A stretch of DNA of 64,000 nt, taken from positions 1-64,000 of the forward strand of contig NW_017386126.1 of assembly GCF_000237925.1 (NCBI RefSeq). The letters run 5' to 3'. A program made the position numbers and the translations under genes. Below the pieces are notes generated by a model that saw only the letters and a program-made list of their open reading frames with translations, was not told where the DNA came from and made no database searches. Source of the DNA: Schistosoma mansoni. Taxonomy: Eukaryota > Platyhelminthes > Trematoda > Strigeidida > Schistosomatidae. Of the stretch, positions 36,301 through 48,300 are shown piece after piece (the stretch's first letter is position 1; each line of letters begins with the position of its first letter).

Positions 36301-39300
36301 TAAGAGTAACTAGAAAATGATATCTTGCAAGTGCATTAGGTCCAATCATATTAAATGATGATACTGTTGAAACATTGACAATGGATGAAGAAGAACTAAG
36401 TGAACCAGCTAAGGTGAACGATTAGATGAAAGAAAATTGCATAAGAAGAGATTTGACAGTATGTTTATCATAGAAAATTAATTTGACTATAATTTTAAAC
36501 TAATTATAAAATTGTGGGATTCGATTCACCAAAACACTGACTAACTTTATTAGCAACGACTTAAAGCAATACAAGCAACACCCCTATTTGAAGTGAAATG
36601 ATACAAGAGGCATTCTGATGAATGTGAAAAGCTCTTAACTGTCACGTATATACCTACATTTCTTAGACATGTTCTACAAGAAGAATTGGGAAATCTGAAT
36701 ATCAAATCAACTGCAGAAATGTGGAGTAAGATATGAAAGTGATAAATAACTATCATAAAGTATTTACTATCAAGCTTATGCATTTGACATTTTAGTCAAA
36801 TTTATCAATGATCTGCTAACCAAGATAGGTGGGTCAAATACGAAACATGAAGGTTTTATAATATTTTTTGTAAAGTTTTCAGGTATACAAGTCCATGACC
36901 TGTATTTCATTACTAATAACAGATCATGGAGACCACATATCAAAAGGCACTGATTAATTTATTCTGAATATCAGCAACAGTAAAATGTTAAAACAAATGG
37001 GAAGAAACGTGTATTGTGGATTCCACCATTAATCAAACGAAGACACGATTCCCGTGATTCGGTAACTCTGTAGTAAAATGGTTGAGAATGGATACCTATA
37101 AAGTACTCACTCGTATGTTAGTATTTGGTAGAGATAAATAAGTGTTATATATAAAAAGGCAAATAACCAAAACTTTATATGGAATCAATTTTTTGTAAGA
37201 AGTGTTATTTGGGACTCTTAGAAGCTTGGTAGAGGAATCTAGCTTACCCACAGCGACACTATTCTGAACATAATTGTATGCATCTTGCACCCAACCTGAA
37301 GGAAACCCTGTACGAATGTTGCCCAGAAAATCATTTACCATAAGATCAATTAGTATTGAACAACTATGATTCACCATAGCACAAATAGTATCCACATTAC
37401 CAGATGAAAGAGATCGACTGTTAAAAGAAATAAAAATAATTTCAGTATAACTGAAGTTGGTGTTTTTGCAACAAACATTCAATCATTAAATAGTATCTGA
37501 TAATACCATACATATAATTGTTTTGAAGATTTAAAGTTTCAAAACAATGTATTTTTATAGTAGAAATAAATAGACTTAGTCAGTTCTTGAACCAAAAGGT
37601 CGTCACCATCTTTAAAAAGAGCCAAAGGTAAGCCATCAGGGCCTGGTGACTCGTGGCGCTTCAGAAGTTGAAGTTCCTTGAGGGCTTCCACCTTGTTAGG
37701 TGGATTAGTCATCACGGGCCATGGAGAGCAGGAAAGTCTGATCGATGTCGTTGGGAAGGCAGACCAGTCGAACTGCTTCTCAAAAAATTGCCCATCGTTC
37801 AAGACGTCGTTAGATGTTATTGATTGGCATCCCGTCGTCTCCACAGACTGTTTCACCCACATCAGACTTCTTTTTGCAAGTGAGTCGGATGAGTTGAAAG
37901 AGCTTCCGGCAGCTACTGGAAACAGCTGCTGTTTCCAATTCGCTAGAACGCTCCGAACACCAGGCTCTTCGGTTCTCAGGCAGGTTTTGCACAATATAAC
38001 TACACAGATATCTTTGTTTATGGTCAAACTCGCGGTCACCTGGAATCGGATGGGTTTCAATGAGTTGCAAGGAACCTGTAGAAACCAAGTGCTCGTAAGC
38101 GGGACGTTTCGCGAAGCTGCAAGCGGCTTTACTCGCCATCTTCATAGCGTCAAGTAATTTCAACCAATTATCATCTATACTTTTCAGTAGGATGTTAGCT
38201 TGCCTTGAACCTAGTTCGGTTTGACATTTAGTTGCAACAGAAGCTGCAAGGAATTTACTGCCATCGATCTGTTTAGGACGATGAATTTGTTGGCCACTGA
38301 AAAGAAGGGTAAGATTAGCGCAAACAAAGGCATGATCAGAGTCCAGATAGGTACTCCAAAAAGAGCGGCAGTCTTGTACACAACCACACCAGTGGTAGCT
38401 GATCGCGATGTGACCAACCTGAGTCCAGGCTTCAGATGCGAAGGAGGGAGCCAGGTGGCACATCGGCGATGGCTGTGCAGGTAGTTAGTGCTAGCCAGAA
38501 ACAGGTTGTGGTCTGAGCACAGTTGCGGTAGACAGTCCGTGTTATCTGACCTCCGATCAACAAGTCCCTATCGGCCATCTAAACGACTCTCTTTAGTGCC
38601 TAGACGCCCAACCTGAGCATTCATGTATCTGACTAGTACTACAATATCTGTCGATCACACTTTCGGTCGAACAACTGTTAACTGGTGGTAGAACTCATCC
38701 TTGATCGCACCCGGGCTACAATCTGTCGGAGCGTAGATGGAGGTAACAAAAAGACATCGTTCCTCACACCGATTTCTTCTCACTTTGATGGAACTTGCTA
38801 ATACAACAGCACATAACCGATCTTTAATGGGGATCCAATCGGTCAGTGCTGCCTCAGCTTTAGAGCTTAGCGTGACACCAATGCCAGCGAAACAAGACGA
38901 AGATGCCATAGAGTCCCCGGAAAAACGCACGTGAAACAAGCTTTCTGAAGGAACAGACAGGGAACAAATTTGTAGTACTTGGATGGGCAACAGATATCTA
39001 TTTGAGACTTTCTAAAGACATACCCAACCCTATCTGTTGTCCGGTCTGCATTAGTGTGGGAACTTTGAAAGTGGCCAATTTGATTGGTACACATGGTTTC
39101 TGAAAGACCTGTTCAGTGTTCGTAGTCGGTGGTAGCACTCAACTTTCGACCAGTCAGTGACTGGAGGTCGTTTAGATAGGATAGGGTTTTTTTCCATAGG
39201 CGTGCTGCTGTGTAAGTTGAAAAATGAAATACGCAAAATGAGAATGAAAAGGGACTAGATAAGTGACGTGGTATAAAAGAAACAAAAACGAATCCTATCA

Positions 39301-42300
39301 GATGATCGTGAATATAATTTTCCTGAATGAGAGTTGAAGCAAGAGTAATTTTTCCAGTAGTGATTATCATTTGATTTGTATGCGGGCTAAGATACTGCCC
39401 AGGCACCCAAACCGAAACAGGTGGTTTTCTTAGGGGGCCACACCCCGAGTTTTTGACATAGAAGTCTGATCCACAAGGCAGTGAAGTAACGTCAGGAAAT
39501 GCAGTCCCATGACCAACAATGACCGACATTAAGTTCATACTCCATTTGTTCCCCCAGCATACTAGAGCTCATGTTCAGGAATTGCCAACTCCCCTAGGTT
39601 GATCTACCAACCCGATTAAAGCGCCGGACATTCTCTTTTCATCCTCTGGATTTCATAAACAACAGTAATGCCGCGAGAAGGCAATGAGTAGGATCAGTTT
39701 TTACCAATTACAGAAATAACCCATATAAGTTAATCTTACTCTGGAGAACCAGCTTTCAAGAAGTTATGTAACATTATGAATTTCTTTTTTACACTTTAAA
39801 GGTTTTATTAATCAGACAGTTAACAAGACGTTTCCAGCATTATACTGCCAATTTCAAATAAACTAAACTTATGGTAATTTTATAGAAGGTATAATAGCAG
39901 TAGAAAGTACAATCAATAGGCTCAAAGATAATAGTAATTACCACCGCATATATAATGCCTGTGTTTATCTACTACATACATAAATATGATAATAAATATT
40001 GTAAAGAAGATTCTGTTCAAGTGTTAGAAATTTGTATAAACTGATTACTGAAGAGATGATCTTATAATAAACTGGTAAACAACTGACTTATATTACAGTA
40101 AACGGAATCTAGTCAAAATATAAAATTCCAATGTTCACAAAATCAAATCAACCGGATAACAGATGCAATGAAGATGTCAACAATTATTAGCAGTTAAACT
40201 TTGACCATTGAAACACAATAATATAAAGAACTAGTAGCTAATCATAATATAACAGGAACTATTATTTAATTCTTTAATGGCTGGTAAGAGTGATGAATGA
40301 TCATATATATCAACATGATTTTATGAAAAACACTTAGGATGGTTAACACTGGCAAACAGAAAACTTTTCGTCTTACGTCATATTTCCAATAAATTTTCAA
40401 TATGATCCTTTCATGCACCTGATGGGAATCGTATGATACTTGGAGTGTATGTAAAGATAGGATAACCAACTGAAGGATAATGAAAGCTAATGTGATGGAT
40501 TTTCAGAATCCACAGTCCACAAAACAATATACTATATATAAGGAAGCTATAATACTATGGGTGGTTCATTGAATGAATGGGCACATTTATACTTCGTAAT
40601 CATTTACATCAATCAGTCAGTCAGTCACAATGTAGAACTTCGTACGTAAGTACGTACATCAGTTCGAGTTGCCATACCACATTAACACAGAGAGATGCAG
40701 TTGTCGATTCAAATCCCATAGTGGTAGAAGTATTAAGAGTATAAGCAGTAATCAGAAATTTCCGTCAACTAAGAAAACCGAATTTCCTGAAAATATGAAA
40801 TACACTGCTAAGACCTTAACGCTTAGAGAAAATCATTAGAGCTGGGTCATTACAATTATATTACCTTACTAAATTGAAGTTAACATAATTCACAACAAAA
40901 AAATTGTAACTTACATAAGACTTTTTTTGGTGATGAAAAATACATCGTCAATAAAACACCATACATTACTAGATTTGTCGACTTCATCTGAACTTAATGC
41001 CTTGCAAAACAAATAATTGAAATAAATTCAGATTAGAAATGATTTACATCCATTAAGGGTGAAACTAACGAACAAGCGAAAAAAGTACGGGTTCGAACCG
41101 TTAGTAATGACAACTACAATGTTTTTATCTCGAGATTGAGCAGAATGATGTAATATTAAGGCATCTATTAATTTTCTAGTTAACATTAGCAGAAACTTCA
41201 CAATAAAGTTAGCGACGAAAACTGATTTTCATATATATTTTAGTAGTTTAAGACTGATTCTTATCCCCAAGTATGTTATCACCACCTGAACAAATCCAAG
41301 TATATCAGAAACAAATTATCTACTTCATTTGACCAAATGTATTTATTGCTGCTGCTGTAAAAGCGGGAGTGATTTGAAGCCTATCAAGAACGATGAATTG
41401 AAATACTAGTAGTAAAATCCTCTATTCAGTCTACAAAACAGAAAGTAGATATAGTTGTCAAATCCGATATCCTCAACGACTCAACAAAGCCAGGTTTATC
41501 AGAAACAAGACGTATTTTAATTCATACAGAGTAAGTTGTAAAAGGATCTTTTTTACCTTAGAACCCACATATCGTCATACACTTTTACTAGAGCTGCTGT
41601 TGAATACCGAAGTGGGGATGTTTAATTGAAGCAATGAGTGACAAAGGTTTATAGTCCCACGGGGGAAAAGCTAGATGAATTCGGTGAAAACGAAGCATAA
41701 ATCTAGGACATTTTCTCAATTATCTTTGTAAACATACTTCACATGAAAATGTAGTCATTTACAATAAACACTTACAATAGACATCATGTAGCAGAGAAAA
41801 CAACTCACCTTCATAATTGTTACACGGAGATAATATTGTTCTAAATTAAGGTATTTACTGAGTAAATCTTGTACTTGACAAACAAGTTGAGAACTTTCAA
41901 AAAATTTGGAGATCTCATTGCTTTTCTCTAAAAAAAGATTGACTTATTTTTAATATTTTAATCTACATTGTTAAAACTATGGATGATACTACATCAAGTT
42001 ACAAATTTAAGAAACAGACAACACTATATTTACATTCATATAGCAAGTTTCAACGAGACAATACACTAAGATGATAACAACTTGTGTGGATATACAAGAT
42101 TAAATACGCAGACAATATGAAAACTATTTGAAAGATTCTAGATGGATAGAAGGGAGATGGCCATACAGATAATTCAGCGAGATGAGAACTTAGAAAAGTT
42201 GATCTAGTACTATACATTAACGGTGTACAAGTTCATATAGTATTACTCAGAAATATGTTATTTTCAGCTAATAATACCCCTTTATATAGTTGAGATCATG

Positions 42301-45300
42301 AGTCAATTGAAGCTAGACCACCATGGAAAACCTGGAAGAACTGGACGGCCATTTCGTCCTATTGTGGGACTCCTCAGCAGTGCGTATCCACGATCCCGCC
42401 TCGCGAGATTCGAACCCAGGACCTACCAGTCTCGCGCCAGAGCACTTAAACGATAGACCATTGAGCCGGCACCCAATGGTGTTAATGTCCTGAGTTTGAA
42501 TCCCGCAAAGCGGGATCGTGGATGCACACTGTTGAGGAGTCCCACAATAGGGCGAAATGGCTGTCCAGTGCTTCCAAGTTTTCCATGGTGGTCTAGCTTC
42601 AATCGACTCATGATCTCAACTATATGAAATTACTAAAATCTCCACAAAACCCCCTTCTGATAATACCCCTTTAGTTGTACAAACTTTTATAAGTGAAAAA
42701 ATCACCCACAACTCACTCATTAAAATTAAAATTCCTAAACTACATTACAAATAAGGTTTCCTCATCACTTATGCAATTTGAAGAATTACAGAAGGCAAAG
42801 TATAAATAGTAATAAATAAGTAAATGTACACTTGTAATCGATAAATTATAAAGATACAATATCAAAGGTTAATTAGCACGTTATAACATTACAAAAGAGT
42901 GAACCATTCTACATACTTTTAAAATCATCTTCTGCGAGATTGCACTGTTTGATATCAGCCTACAGAAGAAAAAAAGACATCATAACAACTTCACATATTT
43001 ACATATACATGGTCTGTGATTGCATACCAACAACAAAAACTAATATCTTTGTGTTCATTTAGTATTGTTTGTTTGAATCTTCCCATCGATGTCTCTAATT
43101 GGCATATGTGCATACTGTGCATATTGCTTCGATATAGCCTTAATTAACAAGCATTGAAGCCAAAGATGGATAGTGACTAGCAGTGGAATCCAGGACACAC
43201 AGTATGCACATGTGCCAATAAGAGACTGACCAGATGCAGTCCTAAACATCAATGGGAAGATTCAAACAAACAGTACTAAATGAATTTAAACTTCACCCCA
43301 TTGCACAAGCAAGCGGTTATCAGGACTCAGTGGCCGAGTGGATAACGCGATGACGTTTGAAGCGAAAGGTACTGAGTTCGAGTCCCAGAGTGAACATCAA
43401 CTCTGAGATGCAGGTGCGTCCAGCTGACGAGTTCCAAATAGGACGAAACGCGTGTCCTGAATTCCACTACTAGCCACTATCCATCTTTGCTTAAAATATC
43501 TTTGTATTTTTACCATGAGCAAAAAATAGAGCACTCCTCAATAAATATATGAAGCCTATAATTAAATATAATCAAGTTTCTTTTCTCAAACTGCTTGGAA
43601 CTTTAATTTTGTTAACGACTTCACCTTACTCGAACTGATTATATATTTAACATATTTCAGGTTAATTATTTCTAATTCGAATGAAAATAATAAGTTTTAA
43701 TGAGGTTTTGTTCTCTAAGCTAGATGGTTTGATCGTGGAGCTTTCATCTCTCTTCTGAAAGATATCATTAGCACAAACTTCAGGTAACAGTGATCAAATT
43801 CTCAATTATAGTAGAAACAACACACGAGCTCACAAAATCAACTGCGTATAAACTTTGTTCAAGAGGGTGAGGACACACTGCAACACAATTACAGCACGAA
43901 AAAATGGAGAAAAATACCTGGACACGATCTTTCAAAAGTACGGCTGCCCAATCAATTTCATCAAAAAATACCAGCCGACCGCATCATCAGAAACAAATTC
44001 AAATACATAAACCAACAAACGGGTCACCCTACCATGTATAAAAGGCATGTCAGAAACTACAACGACATTGTTGAAGCCTTTCGGAATAGATGTAGCACAC
44101 AAATCAACAAAATCACTACAATCAATCCTATGCAAACCAAAGGACGAAATGGCACGAAGAAAAACCGAACATCACCTACGAAAAAAATTGTGCCAACTGC
44201 GAAAAACACTACATGGGACAGAGCGGACGTCCTCTTCATCTTCGCCCGCGTGAACATCAATTAGCAGTCAAACGGCATGACATATTTTCACTTATATCAG
44301 TACATGTAGAAAATCACAGACACATATTCGACTGGTAAAATGTGGAGATCTTGGATGGAAGCAGTTCTAAAAACACCAGAGAATTTTTAGGACCTTGGCG
44401 CTCAGGTCAATCAGCAATCAACAAGCACATTGAAATCGATCCAATTTATCAACCAATCAGAAAAACTATGAACAAACACAGGACCAAAAATCAAACCAAT
44501 GGGAGATACAACCAAAATAAAGTAAACAATGACAGGTTTAAGGTCAACTAGAACCAACCAACATCGAGGTCTACAGGACAAGCTGTGAACCACATGTGAT
44601 GAAGTTTGTGCTGATGATGTCGTTCAGAAGAATGATGAAACCTCCACGATCAAACCATCCAGCCCGGTGTCAAGTAAATGCCGTGCTATTGCACTGCCGA
44701 GAACCCTAGTCCCTCACAACCTCAATTTCTTTGGAACATGCTCAGAAATGCGAACATGTTCTAGCTTTATTTATTAATAAATATATTTTTGTTATATCCC
44801 AACGAGTAGAAAAATTGTCTTTCTGAAGACGTTTCGTGACTTATTGTAAGCCATTCCTTCATAGTAAATAAATAACTGAATTAAATTAACACAAATATAA
44901 ACAGTACAACTTGGTAGTATCTGAAGAAATGGCTTACATTAAGTCACGAAACGTCGTCAGAATACAATTTTTCTACTCATTGGGATATAATAAAAATATA
45001 TATTTATTATTAATAATTGCTTACATTTATCTACATTTTATGTACAATGCGATTGCACCAATGTATTCACAATGTTTTAAAGAATTAAACACAGAATGAC
45101 ATATTAACTTTTTTCTTAACAGATTACTACAGTGAACCTAAGCATAGTTTAAAGCAACTTTTAAACAAACATAATTTATATAGTTGGGATCATGAGTCAA
45201 TTGAAGCTAGACCACCATGGAAAACCTGGAAGCACTGGACGGCCATCTCGTCCTATTGTGGGACTCCTCAGCAGTGCGCATCCACGGTCCCGCCTCGCGA

Positions 45301-48300
45301 GATTCGAACCCAGGACCTACCAGTCTCGCGCCAGAGCACATAACCGATAGACCACTGAGCCGGCATCCAACTGACTTCTCAAAATTGTGAATGTCTTTAT
45401 TTAAAATTTTAACGTTAATATGATTATTCATAATATAAAACACAACTTACAGAAATTCGCCTCTGTATAAATCTCAAATAAAGTTCTGAACAAGTAATGA
45501 TCTGGAGCGTTTCAACAATTATAGGCTCAATGACTAATACGCGATCCGATCCTAATTCGCTTGAATCCAATATTTTATCTCTATTGATCGACTGAGCTGA
45601 TGAATCATGTATTTTACTGCTCAAACTATTACTATTTGATTTCTTGAGCATTGAACAAAGTTCATCAAGATGATGATAAGAATAGAAACGCTCGACTACA
45701 CACTTGACGTATCGGTCAACAACACAATGAACAGAAGATACAAGCCCAAATATGTTGCCTGGACCTAATTAAAACATAAGAAAATAAATAGATCACACTA
45801 CGTAACCTAGTTGCAGCTACCCCCACATATATAAATTCGTAAAACTGTCTGTTATAAATAAATAAGTGATGTACAGTACATTTAGACTGCGGCTAGCAAA
45901 AGGATAACTCCGCCTGTAGCTCCTCTGGGGGTTACTGCCGGTCCCAAGTCCGGGTAAAGGAGGAGGGTTGGGAATGGGGTTAGCGACCCCATCCCGTAGA
46001 AAATCAACTCGCTAAAAAAACGCTAACCAGAAAGAATCATTCAAACCTTTCAAACTCTGCCCTGGGAGTAGAAGGAATAATTATGACGTCTCATGATGAA
46101 AGCCGAGTTCCTTCGGAAGTCATGAGGCCGATGCACCTTCTTACAACCAGAGCGACAATTTTTATAGGTACATGGAATGTCCGAACAATGTGGGAGACCG
46201 GAAGAGTCTTCCAAATTGCTGCAGAAATGAGAAAATACAACCTGGAGGTTCTTGGAATCAGCGAAACACATTGGACGCAGGTTGGACAACAACGACTGTC
46301 TTCAGGAGAACTTCTGTTATACTCCGGTCATGAAGAAGAAAATGCCCCACATACACAAGGAGTTGCATTGATGCTGTCCAGAAAAGCACAAAATGCACTT
46401 ATTGGATGGGAATCTCATGGACCAAGGATCATCAAAGCCTCCTTCAAAACAAAGAGAGAGGGCATTACAATGAACGTCATCCAATGCTATGCGCCTACCA
46501 ACGACTACGATGAAGACGCTAAAGACCAATTCTACGATAGGCTGCAGTCGATCGTCGAGAAGTGCCCAACCAAGGACCTGACAATTCTGATGGGAGATCT
46601 CAATGCTAAGGTTGGAATGGACAACACTGGATACAAAGACGTCATGGGACAACATGGACTGGGAGGAAGGAACGAAAATGGTGAGAGATTTGCAAACCTA
46701 TGTGCCTTCAATAAACTGGTCATAGGTGGCACCATATTCCCACACAAAAAAATACACAAAGCCACTTGGATTTCACCGGATCACACTACACAGAATCAAA
46801 TCGACCACATCTGCATCAACAAAAAGTTCAGGAGGACGATGGAGGATGTGAGAACCAGGAGAGGAGCTGATATAGCATCCGATCATCATTTGCTGGTCGC
46901 CAAGATGAAACTAAAACTCAAGAAGCACTGGACAACGGCGCAGACAACATCACAAAAGTTTAATACGGCCTTTCTTCAAGATGCTGACAAACTCAACAAA
47001 TTCAACACAGCCCTCAGCAACAGGTTCCAGGCCTTTCATCATCTACTCAATGGAGAGGGAACTACCATGGAGAGCAACTGGAAAGGTATCAAGGAGGCAA
47101 TCGTTTCAACATGTCAAGAGGTTCTGGGCCAAAGGAAGCACCATCACAAGGAATGGATCACTGTTGGTACACTGGATAAAATTGAAGAAAGGAGGAACAA
47201 GAAGGCAGCAATCAATATCAGCCGAACAAGAGCAGAAAAAGCCAAGGCACAAGCCGAATACACAGAGGCAAACAAGCAAGTGAAGAGGAGCATCAGAACC
47301 GACAAACGTAAATATGTGGAAGATTTAGCGATGACAGCGGAAAAGGCTGCAAGAGAGGGAAACATGAGACAACTGTATGATACAACCAAGAAACTTGCTG
47401 GAAATTACCGTAAGCCAGAAAGACCAGTGAAAAGCAAGGAAGGCAAAGTAATCACCGACATTGAAGAATAACGAAACAGGTGGGTAGAACACTTCAAAGA
47501 ACTCTTGAATTGACCAGCTCCACTGAACCCACCCAACATCGAAGCAGCACCCACAGACCTCCCAATCGATATTGGCCCACCAACAATTGAAGAGATCAGC
47601 ATGGCCATTAGACAAATCAAGAGTGGCGAAGCAGCGGGACCAGACAACATACCGGCAGAGGCACTGAAAGCAAATGTAGCAGCAACTGCCAAGATACTCC
47701 ACATCCTCTTCAGTAAGATTTGGGACGAAGAACAAGTGCCAATAGACTGGAAAAAAGGACTTCTGATCAAGATACCAAAGAAAGGCGATCTCAGCGAGTG
47801 CGACAACTACAGGGGCATCACTCTTCTCTCAATACCAGGAAAAGTCTCCAACTGAGTATTGTTAAACAGGATGAAGGATTCCGTGGACGCCCAACTTCGA
47901 GATCAACAAGCTGGATTTCGTAAGGATAGATCGTGCACAGATCAAATCGCAACTCTACGTATCATTGTGGAACAATCAATCGAATAGAATTCATCACTCT
48001 ACATCAACTTCATCGACTACGAGAAGGCATTTGATAGCGTGGACAGGAAGACACTATGGAGGCTTCTTCGACACTACGGCGTGCCTGAGAAAATAGTCAA
48101 TATCATACGGAACTCCTATGATGGACTAAACTGCCAAATCGTCCACGGAGGACAACTCACCGACTCGTTTGAAGTAAAGACTGGTGTTAGGCAAGGTTGC
48201 TTACTCTCACCGTTTCTCTTTCTCCTGGTAATCGACTGGATCATGAAGACGTCAACATCTGGAGGAAATCACGGGATACAGTGGACAGGCAGGATGCAGC

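Larger units (their letters stand above)
43721..44661 (+). mobile_element. Penelope-like element fragment with GIY-YIG-type region
   Basis: About 43833-44030 reads as the reverse transcriptase tail ([17 protein letters not shown], then [19 protein letters not shown]). 44030-44550 reads as linker and endonuclease region: [58 protein letters not shown], and [20 protein letters not shown]. The CxxC followed by HYxGQSGR and an H-rich helix is what schistosome Penelope-like elements carry. It is 5'-truncated and broken. Inverted hammerhead-like motifs stand at both ends. It lies in the COG4 intron between exons 7 and 8. Confidence 0.82.

Noticed and set aside
42285-42659. Two independent SINE insertions
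   Set aside because: Only one pair of target duplications is present, and it encloses both halves.
43321-43400. tRNA gene
   Set aside because: A and B boxes are present but the cloverleaf does not close and the same head recurs in SINE copies; it is a tRNA-derived SINE head. The same holds for the heads at 26400, 42470 and 45360.
44057-44264. Three overlapping small frames as host genes
   Set aside because: They are shifted readings of the Penelope-like endonuclease region.
46317-47806. Minus-strand frames of 77-136 codons
   Set aside because: Shadows of the RTE coding strand; no domain of their own.
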